From: Azospirillum oleiclasticum
Lineage (GTDB): Bacteria > Pseudomonadota > Alphaproteobacteria > Azospirillales > Azospirillaceae
Assembly: GCF_013423485.1 (NCBI RefSeq)
Contig: NZ_JABFFR010000009.1
Location: forward strand, 248,001-312,000
DNA length: 64,000 nt
Reading direction: 5' to 3'
Shown piece after piece: positions 1-9,376 of this stretch. The position numbers were made by a program, and so were the translations under genes. Under the pieces are notes generated by a model, which worked only from the letters and a program-made list of their open reading frames with translations, was not told where the DNA came from and searched no databases. The stretch's first letter is position 1; each line of letters begins with the position of its first letter.

Positions 1-14
1 AGGACATCGCACGC

Positions 15-1415
15 ATGTTCGAAGGCCTGACCGGACGCCTGGGCGACATCTTCGACAAGTTGCGCCGCCGCGGCGCGCTGACGGAGGAGGACGTCTCCGC
101 CGCGCTGCGCGAGGTGCGCGTGGCGATGCTGGAGGCCGACGTCGCCCTGCCGGTGGTGAAGGACTTCGTCACCCAGGTGCGCGAGCGCGCCGTGGGCAAG
201 GAGGTGCTGCGCTCCGTCACCCCCGGCCAGCAGGTCATCAAGATCGTCCACGACCATCTGGTCGAGATGCTGGGCGAGGGCCAGGACATCAACCTGAACG
301 CCGCCCCGCCGGTGCCGATCCTGATGGTCGGCCTGCAGGGCTCGGGCAAGACCACCAGCACCGCCAAGATCGCGCTGCGCCTGAAGACCAGGGACCGCAA
401 GAAGGTCCTGATGGCCTCGCTCGACGTGCGCCGCCCGGCGGCGCAGGAGCAGCTGAAGGTGCTGGGCGAGCAGACCGGCGTCGCCACCCTGCCCATCGTG
501 CCCGGCCAGGATCCGGTCGCCATCGCCCGCCGTGCCATGGACACCGGCCGGCGCGAAGGCTACGACGTGGTCATGCTGGACACCGCCGGCCGGCTGTCCA
601 TCGACGAGGAGCTGATGGCGGAGGTCGCGGCCGTCCGCGACGCCACCAAACCGGTCGAGACGCTGCTGGTCGCCGACGCCATGACCGGCCAGGACGCGGT
701 CACGGTCGCCACCAACTTCAACGACAAGGTCGGCATCACCGGCATCATGCTGACCCGCGTGGACGGCGACGCCCGCGGCGGTGCCGCCCTGTCGATGCGC
801 CAGATCACCGGCAAGCCGATCAAGCTGCTGGGTGTCGGCGAGAAGATCGACGCGCTGGAGTCCTTCCACCCCGACCGCATCGCCGGCCGCATCCTCGGCA
901 TGGGCGACGTGGTCAGCCTGGTGGAGAAGGCGGTCGAGACCATCGACAAGGACGAGGCCGAGAAGCTCGCCCGCAAGATCGAGAAGGGCCAGGGCTTCGA
1001 CCTCGACGACATGGCGTCGCAGTTCCGGCAGCTCCGCAAGATGGGTGGCATGTCCGGCCTGATGGGGCTGCTGCCGGGCGTCGGCAAGATCAAGGCGCAG
1101 CTCAAGGACGCCAAGATCGACGACGGCATCCTCAAGCGTCAGGAGGCGATCATCTCCTCCATGACCAAGAAGGAGCGCAAGAACCCCGACCTCATCAAGG
1201 CCTCGCGCCGCAAGCGCATCGCCGCCGGCTCCGGCACCACGGTGCAGGACGTCAACAAGCTGCTGAAGCAGTTCGACGACATGCGCTCGATGATGAAGAA
1301 GGTCCAGAAGCTGGGCAAGCAGGGCATGCTGCGCGGCGGCATGCCCGGCCTCCAGAACCTCCTCCCGCCGGGCTTCCCCGGCAAGGGCGGTGGCGGTGGA
1401 GGCTGGCGCCCGTAA
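15..1415 (+). CDS. ffh: Signal recognition particle protein Ffh (SRP54)
   Basis: This 466-aa protein is the GTPase subunit of the signal recognition particle. It binds 4.5S RNA and signal peptides emerging from the ribosome and docks with FtsY at the inner membrane. An N-terminal helical bundle (about residues 1-90) is followed by the G domain, with P-loop GLQGSGKTT at 106-114, a DTAGR switch motif and TRVDGD in the guanine-specificity position where TKxD is usual. The C-terminal M domain is methionine-rich (MRSMMKKVQ) and ends in a glycine-rich tail. Length is normal for the family. It opens the ffh-rpsP-rimM-trmD-rplS cluster. Confidence 0.98.
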   Translation: MFEGLTGRLGDIFDKLRRRGALTEEDVSAALREVRVAMLEADVALPVVKDFVTQVRERAVGKEVLRSVTPGQQVIKIVHDHLVEMLGEGQDINLNAAPPVPILMVGLQGSGKTTSTAKIALRLKTRDRKKVLMASLDVRRPAAQEQLKVLGEQTGVATLPIVPGQDPVAIARRAMDTGRREGYDVVMLDTAGRLSIDEELMAEVAAVRDATKPVETLLVADAMTGQDAVTVATNFNDKVGITGIMLTRVDGDARGGAALSMRQITGKPIKLLGVGEKIDALESFHPDRIAGRILGMGDVVSLVEKAVETIDKDEAEKLARKIEKGQGFDLDDMASQFRQLRKMGGMSGLMGLLPGVGKIKAQLKDAKIDDGILKRQEAIISSMTKKERKNPDLIKASRRKRIAAGSGTTVQDVNKLLKQFDDMRSMMKKVQKLGKQGMLRGGMPGLQNLLPPGFPGKGGGGGGWRP

Positions 1416-1426
1416 CCCCCATTCCC

Positions 1427-1449
1427 GCCCGTGGGACCTTCCCGCGGGC
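1427..1449 (+). other. Intergenic hairpin between ffh and rpsP
   Basis: A 10-bp stem (GCCCGTGGGA with TCCCGCGGGC, one T-G wobble) closes on a 3-base loop in the 77-bp gap after ffh. No T tract follows, so it is more likely an attenuating or mRNA-processing hairpin than a true terminator. The function is inferred. Confidence 0.3.
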
Positions 1450-1492
1450 CGGGTCACCGTTCGAACCACCAGACAGGAAAGCGTACCGACCA

Positions 1493-1840
1493 ATGTCCCT
1501 GAAGATCCGTCTCGCCCGTGGTGGCGCCAAGAAGCGGCCGTTCTACAGCATCGTCGTGGCCGACGCCCGCAGCCCGCGCGACGGCCGTTTCATCGAGAAG
1601 ATCGGCACCTACAACCCGATGCTGGAGCGCGAGCACCCGCAGCGCGTGGTGCTGAACGGCGAGCGCGCGAAGCACTGGCTGTCCGTCGGCGCCCAGCCGA
1701 CCGACCGCGTGGTGCTGTTCCTGGCCAACGCCGGCCTGGTCGAGAAGCCCGCCTTCCGCGAGACCCCGAAGAAGTCCGCGCCGAAGGCGAAGGCGCAGGA
1801 GCGCGCCAAGCTGGAAGCGCAGCGCGCCGCCGAGGGCTGA
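1493..1840 (+). CDS. rpsP: 30S ribosomal protein S16
   Basis: This 115-aa protein is ribosomal protein S16, which binds 16S rRNA in the body of the 30S subunit. The N-terminus ([18 protein letters not shown]) and the following [18 protein letters not shown] block are the family signature. The body is about 80 residues and is followed by a lysine/alanine-rich tail typical of alphaproteobacterial S16. An AGGAAAG stretch about 10 bases upstream of the ATG is a good ribosome binding site. It precedes rimM in the conserved order. Confidence 0.98.
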   Translation: MSLKIRLARGGAKKRPFYSIVVADARSPRDGRFIEKIGTYNPMLEREHPQRVVLNGERAKHWLSVGAQPTDRVVLFLANAGLVEKPAFRETPKKSAPKAKAQERAKLEAQRAAEG

Positions 1841-1873
1841 GCGGGGCCTTCCCCTCGCCATTGAGCACACGCC

Positions 1874-2443
1874 ATGTCCAGCACCAGGGTCTGCGTCGGG
1901 CAGTTCGCCGGGGCGCACGGAGTCCGGGGTCAGGTGAAGCTGCGCAGCTTCACCGGCGACCCGGAGGCTGTCGTGTCCTACGGCCCGCTGTCCGACGAGG
2001 AGGGGCGGCGGAGCTTCCGCGTGTCCCTGACCGGCACGGCCAAGGATGCGTTCCTGGCGCGCGTCGAGGGTGTCGCGACCCGCGAGGCGGCGGAGGCTCT
2101 GACCGGCCTGCGCCTCTATGTGGATCGCGCCGCCCTGCCCGACACCGGTGACGCGGACGAATTCTACCACGCCGATCTGATCGGGCTGCGGGCCGAGTTG
2201 TCCGACGGCACGGCCTTCGGCACGGTGAAGGCGGTCTTCGATTTCGGGGCCGGCGACATGCTGGAGATCCGCACCGCCGCCGGCACCCTGGACCTGCTGC
2301 CCTTCACCCGCGCCTGCGTGCCGCTGGTGGATGTGAGGGGCGGACGCATCGTCGTCTCCCCGCCGGAAACGGTGGAGGTGAAGCCGGAGGGCAGCCGCGG
2401 ACCCGGCGACGAGGTGGAGGACGGGGCGGAGGATCAGCCGTGA
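1874..2443 (+). CDS. rimM: Ribosome maturation factor RimM
   Basis: RimM (189 aa) binds S19 and helps mature the 3' domain of 16S rRNA during 30S assembly. The N-terminal beta-barrel domain starts with [18 protein letters not shown], the usual signature. A PRC-barrel domain follows (about residues 95-165, with [10 protein letters not shown] and [12 protein letters not shown]), then a short acidic tail. The stop overlaps the GTG start of trmD in a GTGA junction, so the two are translationally coupled. Confidence 0.96.
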   Translation: MSSTRVCVGQFAGAHGVRGQVKLRSFTGDPEAVVSYGPLSDEEGRRSFRVSLTGTAKDAFLARVEGVATREAAEALTGLRLYVDRAALPDTGDADEFYHADLIGLRAELSDGTAFGTVKAVFDFGAGDMLEIRTAAGTLDLLPFTRACVPLVDVRGGRIVVSPPETVEVKPEGSRGPGDEVEDGAEDQP

Positions 2444-3270
2444 ATCACGGCGCTTCGGGTCCCTGCGTCTGGACCGTGAAGGTGCTGACGCTGTTCCCGG
2501 AGATGTTTCCGGGCCCGCTCGGCCACAGCCTGGCCGGGAAGGCTCTGGAAAATGGTGTCTGGGCGCTCGAAACAGTGGACATCCGCGGTTTCGCGCGCGA
2601 TAAACACCGCTCCGTCGACGACGCCCCTTTCGGTGGGGGCGCCGGTATGGTCATGCGTCCCGATGTCCTGGATGCGGCGCTTGCCGCCGCCGCGGGACGG
2701 CCGGGCGACGAAGGCCGCGGCCGGGTCTTGTACCTGTCGCCCCGCGGCCGGGTGCTGGACCAGACGCTGGTCAAGGAGCTGGCGGCCACCCCGGTGGTCA
2801 CCATCCTCTGTGGCCGGTACGAGGGGGTCGACGAACGGGTGCTGGAAGCCCAGGCGCTTGAGGAGGTCAGCCTCGGCGACTTCGTGCTGTCCGGCGGCGA
2901 ACCCGCGGCGCTGTGCCTGATCGATGCGGTGGTGCGGCTGCTCCCCGGTGTCATGGGCAACGAGGCGACGGCGGGGGAGGAGAGTTTCGAACGGGGATTG
3001 CTGGAGTATCCCCACTACACGCGCCCGGCGGTGTGGACCGACGCGGCGGGTGTGGAACGACCGGTGCCGGACGTCTTGCTGTCCGGTCACCACGAACGGG
3101 TTCGCGCCTGGCGGCTGGCCGAGGCGGAGCGGATCACACGGGCCCGGCGGCCCGACCTGTGGTCCCTCCACGAGGCACGCCGCGAGGCGTCGGTGAAGAA
3201 ACGGGGTCGCCGACGCGCCCCATTGGATGATGACGGGTCCGCCGAGAGGCGCACCGAAGACAAGGGGTGA
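2440..3270 (+). CDS. trmD: tRNA (guanine-N1)-methyltransferase TrmD
   Basis: TrmD (276 aa) methylates N1 of G37 in tRNAs with G36, using S-adenosylmethionine in a trefoil knot, and prevents +1 frameshifting. The N-terminal [17 protein letters not shown] and [17 protein letters not shown] blocks, [12 protein letters not shown], and the knot segment [17 protein letters not shown] are all present. Translation starts at GTG 2440, overlapping the rimM stop. The protein carries a basic then acidic C-terminal extension that E. coli TrmD lacks. Its stop lies 6 bases before the rplS start. Confidence 0.97.
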   Translation: MNHGASGPCVWTVKVLTLFPEMFPGPLGHSLAGKALENGVWALETVDIRGFARDKHRSVDDAPFGGGAGMVMRPDVLDAALAAAAGRPGDEGRGRVLYLSPRGRVLDQTLVKELAATPVVTILCGRYEGVDERVLEAQALEEVSLGDFVLSGGEPAALCLIDAVVRLLPGVMGNEATAGEESFERGLLEYPHYTRPAVWTDAAGVERPVPDVLLSGHHERVRAWRLAEAERITRARRPDLWSLHEARREASVKKRGRRRAPLDDDGSAERRTEDKG

Positions 3271-3275
3271 GTGTC

Positions 3276-3665
3276 ATGAACCTGTTGCAGAAGCTCGAGC
3301 AGGAGCAGATCGAGAAGGTCCTGGGGACCAAGATCATCCCGGAATTCTCGCCGGGCGACACCGTGCGGGTGAACGTGAAGGTGGTCGAGGGCTCCCGCGA
3401 GCGCGTGCAGGCCTATGAGGGCGTGTGCATCGCCCGCAAGAACGCCGGCGTGAACTCCTCCTTCGTCGTGCGCAAGATCAGCTACGGCGAGGGTGTCGAG
3501 CGTATCTTCCCGCTCTACAGCCCGCGCATCGACTCGATCGAGCTGGTCCGCAAGGGCGACGTCCGCCGCGCCAAGCTCTATTACCTGCGCGACCGCCGCG
3601 GCAAGTCGGCCCGCATCGCCGAGCGCACCACCGGCCGCGGCATGAACGAGAAGACCGGAAGCTAA
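3276..3665 (+). CDS. rplS: 50S ribosomal protein L19
   Basis: L19 (129 aa) sits at the 30S-50S interface. The sequence carries the family blocks [32 protein letters not shown] and [15 protein letters not shown]. An in-frame GTG lies upstream at 3267 and would overlap the trmD stop. ATG 3276 is preferred because the AAGGGG ribosome binding site (3262-3267) sits 8 bases before it, and because the family starts with MNLL-type sequences. It is the last gene of the operon and is followed by a terminator. Confidence 0.97.
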   Translation: MNLLQKLEQEQIEKVLGTKIIPEFSPGDTVRVNVKVVEGSRERVQAYEGVCIARKNAGVNSSFVVRKISYGEGVERIFPLYSPRIDSIELVRKGDVRRAKLYYLRDRRGKSARIAERTTGRGMNEKTGS

Positions 3666-3688
3666 TCTCCCGTTGTCAGCCGTTCCAT

Positions 3689-3730
3689 GCGAACGCCCGC
3701 CGCGGGATGCCGCGGCGGGCGTTCGCGTTT
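3689..3730 (+). terminator. Terminator of the ffh-rplS operon
   Basis: A perfect 17-bp inverted repeat (3689-3705 with 3710-3726) closes on a GATG loop, 23 bases after the rplS stop, and is followed by GTTT. The stem is very GC-rich and the T tract is short, as is common in high-GC alphaproteobacteria. Confidence 0.85.
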
Positions 3731-3760
3731 GCGCGTGACCGCACCGGCCTCCCGGCCTGG

Positions 3761-3803
3761 CCCCACGGTCAAGGGCCCCACGGTCAAGGGCCCCACGGTC
3801 AAG
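3761..3803 (+). repeat. Tandem 15-bp repeat, about 2.9 copies
   Basis: CCCCACGGTCAAGGG is repeated directly at 3761, 3776 and 3791 (the last copy is 13 bases). It lies just after the rplS terminator and before an AT-richer stretch leading to the small-protein genes. It looks like slippage expansion, and no function is apparent. Confidence 0.75.
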
Positions 3804-3904
3804 ACTCAATTTTACGAAAACTCAACTTATCACAGACATCGTTCGTGTGCCGGCAATGCCCGCCGGCGTTCGCCATCACCCTGGCACCGGACGGACGAAG
3901 ACTC

Positions 3905-4213
3905 ATGCCGACAATGACGGTGTCGCTGACGCCGAATGCCCAAACGACCGCGGTGATGACCGCCAAAACGGCGCGGATCACGTTCCAATCCCTTCGAGCC
4001 CGGCTCTGGGTGGCGGCCCTGTCCCGGACCTCGTCCACGGTCTCCATTCCCTGGCACTGCGGCAACAGCCTGGCGCGCTTCCAGTCCGGCCTGACGGTGC
4101 GGATGCGGAAATCCGTCTATGGCGGCTACATCCTGGTCGCCGACGGCAGCATCGTCGATTCGGGCCGCACCCACCGCTTCCGGAACCTCGTGATCGGCAG
4201 CTACACGCCCTGA
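3905..4213 (+). CDS. Hypothetical 102-aa protein, paralogue of the next gene
   Basis: I do not recognise the family. The frame also reads further upstream, but that part overlaps rplS in another frame. ATG 3905 is chosen because it gives 102 aa, exactly the length of the neighbour at 4269, and the two align end to end. Shared positions include LT near residue 8, GN near 53, SGLTV/SGFKV near 61, GGY near 73, IVDSG/IIDCG near 83 and IGSY at the C-terminus. No signal peptide is evident. The repeating small hydrophobic/threonine pattern suggests a beta-rich fold, which is inference. The start codon lacks a strong ribosome binding site. Confidence 0.55.
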   Translation: MPTMTVSLTPNAQTTAVMTAKTARITFQSLRARLWVAALSRTSSTVSIPWHCGNSLARFQSGLTVRMRKSVYGGYILVADGSIVDSGRTHRFRNLVIGSYTP

Positions 4214-4268
4214 CACGTCCCGCCGCCCCACGGTTCGCGGATGCACGCCACGCAACGGACGAGACCCC

Positions 4269-4577
4269 ATGGCGACGACCACCACGACGCTGACGATGAG
4301 CACCCAGGCGAAGGCGACCACCAGTTCCTCATCCGCCACCGTCCAATGCCTGATCAACACCATGCTCTATTGGCAGGCGAACGTGTCGGACAGCTACAGC
4401 ACGGCGACCTCGACCAGGGACTACGGGAACGGTACGGCCACCTACAAGAGCGGCTTCAAGGTGACGTTCAAGCGGACCTCGTCCGGCGGCTACAACGTCT
4501 ACGCCACCGGGACCATCATCGACTGTGGCGACACCTACATGCTCACCAACTTCCCGATCGGCAGCTATCCGGGCTGA
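4269..4577 (+). CDS. Hypothetical 102-aa protein, paralogue of the preceding gene
   Basis: This second member of the tandem pair is 102 aa with a Thr/Ser-rich N-terminus (MATTTTTLTMSTQAKATTSS) and a C-terminal IDCGDTYMLTNFPIGSYPG. It aligns without gaps to the protein at 3905-4213, especially over the last 45 residues. There is one Cys near 32 and one near 86. No known domain is recognised. The Thr-rich start and lack of a hydrophobic segment argue against a membrane protein. The pair is separated by 55 bp and probably arose by duplication. Confidence 0.6.
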   Translation: MATTTTTLTMSTQAKATTSSSSATVQCLINTMLYWQANVSDSYSTATSTRDYGNGTATYKSGFKVTFKRTSSGGYNVYATGTIIDCGDTYMLTNFPIGSYPG

Positions 4578-4644
4578 GGCACGCCCACCGGCCGCCGCTG
4601 CCGCGCGGCTTGCGGTTCCGGAGCCGGTGTGCCACATGGGGGCC

Positions 4645-4893
4645 ATGCCACCCGCCATCTTCAAGCCCTTCCGCATCCAGTTCGCCCGCCCCCGCGCGAT
4701 CCGCCCCGGCCGCTCCGAGCGCGACGTGCACGCCGAGGCGCTGAAGCGCTTCGTGTCCGCCAACGGCATGGCCGGCGACCTGCACTCCATCAACCCCTCC
4801 TCCGCCTACGGCATCCTGGAGGTCCACTGCACCGAACGCCTCGCCCGCCGGGTGATGGACATGCCGGAGGTGGAAACGGTGATGGAGGGGTGA
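4645..4893 (+). CDS. Conserved-looking hypothetical protein, 82 aa
   Basis: This small soluble protein is rich in charged residues (MPPAIFKPFRIQFARPRAIR at the start, DMPEVETVMEG at the end). I do not recognise its family. ATG 4645 is preferred over the upstream in-frame ATG at 4525, which would overlap the preceding gene and give low-complexity sequence. It ends 7 bases before the convergent HTH gene. Confidence 0.5.
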   Translation: MPPAIFKPFRIQFARPRAIRPGRSERDVHAEALKRFVSANGMAGDLHSINPSSAYGILEVHCTERLARRVMDMPEVETVMEG

Positions 4894-4900
4894 GGCGGGG

Positions 4901-5404
4901 TTACCCCAGCACGTCCTCGACCGCATCCGGGTGACGGTCGATCACCGCCAACAGGATGCGGCTCGACCGATCCGGGGCGTAGCGGCCCTGTTCCCAATTC
5001 TGGACGGAATCGAGATCGAAGCAGAAGCGCGTCGCGAATTCCGCCTGCGTCAGTCCAAGACGGCTGCGGATCGCCTTCACATCGACCCGCGACGGCGGCT
5101 GCGGGACGCTCGCGGCAACGCCGAGCCTGCCCAGAGCGGCAGCCAGTTCCGCCGGCTCCGGGGCCGAGGACAGCAGGATCGGGACTGGGCCGCCATCAGC
5201 CAGCCTCGTCACCACCGCATGAGCCTTCCTCAGGCCGAGCCCCCACCCGGCAAGGGTCCGGATCAGGGTCACCGGCTGATCGACCGCCCCCGCCAACCGC
5301 AGAACCACACGGACGGGGGAACCGGATGGGGCTTGGCGTTCGCCCGCGGTATCGTCCCGTCGTTCGAGTCGCTCCCTGAACGACAACTTCGCGGACATTG
5401 GCAA
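4901..5404 (-). CDS. Helix-turn-helix (Xre-type) protein, possible antitoxin
   Basis: The 167-aa protein has an N-terminal or central segment resembling the ribosomal L7/L12 C-terminal fold ([22 protein letters not shown], about residues 47-68). A C-terminal Xre-type HTH follows ([20 protein letters not shown] then WEQGRYAPD, about 113-145). This layout occurs in antitoxin or transcriptional regulator genes lying directly downstream of a small partner gene. Here the partner is the gene starting at 5621 on the same strand. It probably binds the operon promoter at 5628-5656. The toxin-antitoxin role is inference from context. Confidence 0.6.
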   Translation of the reverse strand: MPMSAKLSFRERLERRDDTAGERQAPSGSPVRVVLRLAGAVDQPVTLIRTLAGWGLGLRKAHAVVTRLADGGPVPILLSSAPEPAELAAALGRLGVAASVPQPPSRVDVKAIRSRLGLTQAEFATRFCFDLDSVQNWEQGRYAPDRSSRILLAVIDRHPDAVEDVLG

Positions 5405-5621
5405 CCTCCAGCAGCTTGCGACCGACGGCGTTCAGCCCGGCCCGACCCAGCACACCCGGGGCCAGCCCTTCGACATGGGCCTGATCGACAACCAGCACAT
5501 CTCCGACGACCGACAGGTTGCCGGCAATCCGTAACACCCCGCGGGGTGTGGCAACCGTGATGATCGCCACCGGCCACTCGGCGTCGTCGAGATCGACCGT
5601 TATGTCGTCCCTATCCCACAT
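5196..5621 (-). CDS. Hypothetical protein upstream of HTH gene, possible toxin, 3' end suspect
   Basis: The first ~100 residues ([20 protein letters not shown], then [15 protein letters not shown], and [20 protein letters not shown]) look like a genuine small acidic-to-basic domain. The last ~40 residues are glycine/proline/aspartate-rich and overlap the HTH gene by 209 bp in another frame, which is unusual for real coding sequence. A small indel near residue 100 that removed the native stop would explain this. No Shine-Dalgarno precedes the ATG, and the promoter suggests leaderless translation. Position and size suggest the partner of the downstream HTH protein. I cannot name the family. Confidence 0.45.
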   Translation of the reverse strand: MWDRDDITVDLDDAEWPVAIITVATPRGVLRIAGNLSVVGDVLVVDQAHVEGLAPGVLGRAGLNAVGRKLLEVANVREVVVQGATRTTGRYRGRTPSPIRFPRPCGSAVGGGGRSAGDPDPDPCRVGARPEEGSCGGDEAG

Positions 5622-5627
5622 GCTTAT

Positions 5628-5656
5628 ATAGTACGCGTGGCGCGGAGTGCTGGCAA
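5628..5656 (-). promoter_or_regulatory. Sigma70-type promoter, probably leaderless
   Basis: On the minus strand TTGCCA (5656-5651) is separated by 17 bases from TACTAT (5633-5628). The expected transcription start, 7 bases past the -10, falls on the A of the ATG at 5621. No ribosome binding site is visible, so a leaderless mRNA is likely. Confidence 0.6.
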
Positions 5657-5663
5657 GGTTGGG

Positions 5664-7058
5664 TCAGCCACCCAACGCCGCGAACCTCCCCAGCATGGCG
5701 ACGTGGGAGCGGATGCCGTTGTGCAGGCAGCGCAGCTCGAACTTCTCGTTAGGGGAATGGATGCGGTCGTCCTCCAGCCCGAAGCCGACGAGCAGCGAGT
5801 CGTAGCCCAGCTCCTTGCGGACGTAGGTGGCGACGGGGATGGAGCCGCCGCTGCCCACCAGCACCGCCGGCCGGTCGAACACGTCGCCCATCCCGTCCAG
5901 CGCCGCGCGCAGGAAGCGCGAGCCCGGCTCCACCCGGTAGGCGGGGGAGGCGCCGAAATGGCGCAGCTCGATGCGCGCGTCGGCCGGCTTGCGCTCCTCC
6001 AGGAAGCGGCGGAAGCCGTCGAGCACGGCCATCGGCTCCTGCCCCGCCACCAGCCGGAAGGACACCTTGGCCGACGCCTGCGCGGCGATCACCGTCTTGG
6101 AGCCTTCGCCGGTGTAGCCGCCCCAGATGCCGTTGATGTCGGCGGTCGGGCGCGACCACAGCCGCTCCAGCGCCATGCGCCCGGCCTCCCCCATCGGGGT
6201 CGCGAGGCCGACGCCGCCGAGGAAGGCCGCCTCGTCGAAGCCCAGCCCGCGCCACATCGCCAGTTCCTCGGCCGAGGGGTCCTCGATCCCGTCGTAGAAA
6301 CCCGGCACCTGCACGCGCCCGTCGGCGTCGTGCAGCCCGCCCAGCAGCCGGGCCAGCGCGTTGATCGGGTTCAGCACCATGCCGCCGTAGAGGCCGGAAT
6401 GCAGGTCGCGGCTGGGGCCGTGCAGCGTCACCTCGGTGTAGAGCATGCCGCGCAGGCGTGTGGTGACGGCGGGGGTGTCGATGTCCCAGGCGTTGGTGTC
6501 GGTGATGACGCAGACGTCGGCCTTCAGCTCCTCCCTGTTGGCCTTCAGGAAGGGAACGAGGCTGGGGCTGCCCGTCTCCTCCTCCCCCTCCAACAGGACG
6601 GTGACGCGCACCGGCAGCGTGCCGTGCACGGCGACCCAGGCGCGGAACGCCTCCAGGAAGGTCATCACCTGGCCCTTGTCGTCCACCGCCCCGCGCGCCA
6701 CCACGCGCCGGCCGCGCTCGGCCTCGACGATGGCCGGCTCGAAGGGCGGGCTGGTCCACAGCTCCAGCGGCTCCGGCGGCTGCACGTCGTAATGGCCGTA
6801 ATAGAGCAGATGCGGGCCGTCCCCACCCGGCCCCGGATGGTGGGCGACCACCATCGGGTGCATCGGCGTGTCGCGGATCGTGGCCTCGAAGCCCAGACCG
6901 GCCAGCTCCGCCCGCATCCACTCCGCCGCCCGCCGCACCTCGCCGGCGTAGGCCGGATCGGTGCTGACGCTGGGGATGCGCAGCAGGTCGCAGAGGCGGG
7001 ACACCGACTCCTCGAAGTGTCGGTCGGCGTGGGCAAGGACGGAATCGACGGGCAGCAT
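5664..7058 (-). CDS. M20-family metallopeptidase (dipeptidase)
   Basis: This 464-aa cytosolic zinc peptidase belongs to the M20 family. The first metal ligands lie in YYGHYDVQ (His89, Asp91), the bridging aspartate in GAVDDKG (about 126-127), and the catalytic and metal glutamates in LLEGEEETGS (about 159-160). The C-terminal HSPNEKFEL supplies the last histidine. A lid domain (LHGPSRDLHSGLYGG) lies between. The reading frame extends upstream over the next gene, but ATG 7058 gives the usual family N-terminus. The closest subgroup is the carnosinase/dipeptidase-like one. It stands alone on this strand. Confidence 0.9.
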   Translation of the reverse strand: MLPVDSVLAHADRHFEESVSRLCDLLRIPSVSTDPAYAGEVRRAAEWMRAELAGLGFEATIRDTPMHPMVVAHHPGPGGDGPHLLYYGHYDVQPPEPLELWTSPPFEPAIVEAERGRRVVARGAVDDKGQVMTFLEAFRAWVAVHGTLPVRVTVLLEGEEETGSPSLVPFLKANREELKADVCVITDTNAWDIDTPAVTTRLRGMLYTEVTLHGPSRDLHSGLYGGMVLNPINALARLLGGLHDADGRVQVPGFYDGIEDPSAEELAMWRGLGFDEAAFLGGVGLATPMGEAGRMALERLWSRPTADINGIWGGYTGEGSKTVIAAQASAKVSFRLVAGQEPMAVLDGFRRFLEERKPADARIELRHFGASPAYRVEPGSRFLRAALDGMGDVFDRPAVLVGSGGSIPVATYVRKELGYDSLLVGFGLEDDRIHSPNEKFELRCLHNGIRSHVAMLGRFAALGG

Positions 7059-7191
7059 GACGGCCTTCGGGTTGGATGCGGTCGTTGCACCGAAGATGGA
7101 CCGTCGCGGCCTGGAGCGCCAGAGGCCGACTGTTGCGCTGGGCCGCGCGCCTGCGTAACCATCCGTCCCACGCACCGCTGGAGCCCACCCC

Positions 7192-7794
7192 ATGACCACC
7201 ATCCGCCACGAGCACGACCGGCGGCCGGACGACCTCCACCTCATGTACAACCGGAAACTGAGGCTGGACATCGGCGCCTTCACCTACATCGACGGGCCGC
7301 TGACCATCCGCTGGTTCGAGGAGCGGACGACCATCGGCATCGGCCGCTACTGCTCCTTCGCGGAGGGCGTCGAAATCATGGCCGGCGGCGACCACCACAT
7401 GGACCGGGTCTCCACCTACCCGCTCGTCTTCCTCACCGACCTGTGGCCGGAGTTCCAGGACGCCGAGGACGACACGGTGCGGCTGAAGGGCCCCATCTCC
7501 ATCGGCCATGACGTGTGGGTCGGCAACGGCGCGCTGATCCTGCCGGGGATCACCATCGGCCATGGCGCCGTCATCGGCGCCCGCGCGGTGGTCACCAAGG
7601 ACGTCGAACCCTACACCGTCGTCGCCGGCAACCCCGCCCGTGCCATCCGCAGCCGCCTGCCACCGGAGGACGTGGCCTTCCTGCTCGACCTCGCCTGGTG
7701 GAACTGGGACCACACCCGCCTGCGCCGCCACGGCCGCCACCTGTTCATGGGCCGCGTGGCGGAGCTGCGGGAGGCGCTGGCGGGGGAGGGTTAG
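7192..7794 (+). CDS. CatB/Vat-like hexapeptide-repeat acetyltransferase
   Basis: This 200-aa protein is a left-handed beta-helix acyltransferase of the xenobiotic acetyltransferase group. Hexapeptide turns run from [16 protein letters not shown] to [20 protein letters not shown] and [20 protein letters not shown], ending with [13 protein letters not shown]. The [13 protein letters not shown] loop carries the conserved histidine that acts as general base in CatB/Vat enzymes. Acceptors may be an antibiotic or a sugar, and the sequence does not tell which. It is divergent from the M20 gene and convergent with the DNA ligase. Confidence 0.9.
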   Translation: MTTIRHEHDRRPDDLHLMYNRKLRLDIGAFTYIDGPLTIRWFEERTTIGIGRYCSFAEGVEIMAGGDHHMDRVSTYPLVFLTDLWPEFQDAEDDTVRLKGPISIGHDVWVGNGALILPGITIGHGAVIGARAVVTKDVEPYTVVAGNPARAIRSRLPPEDVAFLLDLAWWNWDHTRLRRHGRHLFMGRVAELREALAGEG

Positions 7795-7801
7795 GGGCGG
7801 G

Positions 7802-9376
7802 TCACCCCACCACCATCGCCTCCAGCGTCTCCACCCGGTCGGCTTCCTGCGGGGGTTTGTCCCAGCGGATGCGGTGGATGCGGGGGAAGCGCATGGCCAG
7901 CCCGCTCTTGTGGCGGGTGGAGCGGTGGACGCTGTCGAAGGCGACCTCCAGCACCAGCCCGGCGGAGACCTCGCGCACCGGGCCGTAGCGGCGGGTGGTG
8001 TGGTTGCGGACCCAGCGGTCGAGTTCCGCCAGCTCGGCGTCGGTGAAGCCGGAATAGGCCTTGCCGACCGGCACCAGCTCCTCCCCCCGCCACGCACCGA
8101 AGGTGTAGTCGGAATAGAAGCTGGAGCGTTTGCCGTGGCCGCGCTGGGCGTACATCATCACGCAGTCGAGCGTCAGGGCACCACGCTTCCACTTGAACCA
8201 CGGTCCCTTCGGACGCCCCGACACGTACGGGCTGTCGGCCCGCTTCAGCATCAGCCCCTCGATCCCGGCGGCCCGCGCGCCGTCTCGCAGGTCCGCCAGC
8301 TCGCCCCACGAGGCGAAGGGCACGAGGGGGGAGAGGTCCATGCGGCGCGGCGCGTTGGCCTCCCGCCACGCCTCCAGCCTTGCGCGCCGTTCCTCGAAGC
8401 CCAGCGGGCGCAAGTCTTCACCACCGTCGAACAGCAGGTCGTAGAGCCGCACCCAGGCCGGGAAGTCCTGGAGCATGCGGGCGGTGGGGGATTTGCGGTT
8501 CAGCCGCTGCTGCAGGTCGTTGAAGGGCGCCACCACGCCGTCGCGCGCCACCAGCAGCTCGCCGTCCAGCACCGCGTCGAACAGCATGTGATCGAGGATG
8601 TCGGGAAAGGCGCCGGAGATGTCGTCGCCGGTGCGGCTGTAGATGCGCTTCTCGCCACCGCGGGAGACGAGCTGCACGCGGATGCCGTCCCACTTCCATT
8701 CCGCGCGGTAGGCGGTGGGGTCGAGCCCGGCCGCGTCCTCCTCCTCCAGCGGGGTGGCCAGCATCAGCGGGCGGAAGCCGGCCCCGGCCGACGCCTCCGG
8801 CGGGCCGGCCTTGCCCTCCAGCCACGCGAAGAGCGGCTCATAAGGCGGGGTCAGCCCGTGCCAGCACTCCTCCAGCGCATCGACCTCCACCCCGCCCCAC
8901 TCGGCGAGCGCGGTCTTGGCGAGGCGGGCGGACACGCCCACCCGCAAGGATCCGGTGATCAGCTTCAGCAGCGCGAAGCGGCCGGACGCGTCCAGACTGT
9001 CCAGCCAGCCCTCGATCAGCCCCATCACCTCGGCCCGGCGCGCGGTGCGCAGGGCATCCACCACCTCGGTGAGGGAGGGCGGCTGACTGTTGGCGCGTTC
9101 CGGCCGCTCGGGCCAGATCAGCGCCACCGTCTCGGCGAGGTCGCCCACATAGTCGTAGGACCAGCCGAACAGCACCGGGTCCACCCGCTCCATGGCGAGC
9201 TGGCGGATGGCGGCGGGCTTGGCCTCGGCGAAGCTCAGGCTGCCGGTCAGGGCGGCCAGCGCCCAGCCGCGGTCGGGATCGGGGGTGGTGGCGGCGTAGT
9301 CGGCGATCAGCCGCATCTTGCCGTTGCGCGACGGCATGAAGACGAGGCCGTCCACCAGCTCGGCGAAACGCTTCAC
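7802..9376 (-). CDS. Cisplatin/ligase-system ATP-dependent DNA ligase
   Basis: This 524-aa protein is an ATP-dependent DNA ligase of the bacterial LigB/LigC-like group found with an MBL exonuclease and a DEXH helicase. The adenylation motif is EWKWDGIRVQ with the nucleophilic lysine at about 228. An N-terminal DNA-binding domain precedes it and a C-terminal OB domain (PYVSGRPKGPWFKWKR) follows. It overlaps the upstream exonuclease gene by 4 bases on the same strand, so the two form an operon. The system handles DNA end processing and sealing under damage, which is known of the family. Length is normal. Confidence 0.95.
   Translation of the reverse strand: MKRFAELVDGLVFMPSRNGKMRLIADYAATTPDPDRGWALAALTGSLSFAEAKPAAIRQLAMERVDPVLFGWSYDYVGDLAETVALIWPERPERANSQPPSLTEVVDALRTARRAEVMGLIEGWLDSLDASGRFALLKLITGSLRVGVSARLAKTALAEWGGVEVDALEECWHGLTPPYEPLFAWLEGKAGPPEASAGAGFRPLMLATPLEEEDAAGLDPTAYRAEWKWDGIRVQLVSRGGEKRIYSRTGDDISGAFPDILDHMLFDAVLDGELLVARDGVVAPFNDLQQRLNRKSPTARMLQDFPAWVRLYDLLFDGGEDLRPLGFEERRARLEAWREANAPRRMDLSPLVPFASWGELADLRDGARAAGIEGLMLKRADSPYVSGRPKGPWFKWKRGALTLDCVMMYAQRGHGKRSSFYSDYTFGAWRGEELVPVGKAYSGFTDAELAELDRWVRNHTTRRYGPVREVSAGLVLEVAFDSVHRSTRHKSGLAMRFPRIHRIRWDKPPQEADRVETLEAMVVG

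Noticed and set aside
5749..8097. A 782-aa minus-strand open frame
   Set aside because: It overlaps the M20 peptidase, the acetyltransferase and the ligase in other frames; Arg/Gly/Pro-rich composition shows it is a shadow of GC-rich coding sequence.
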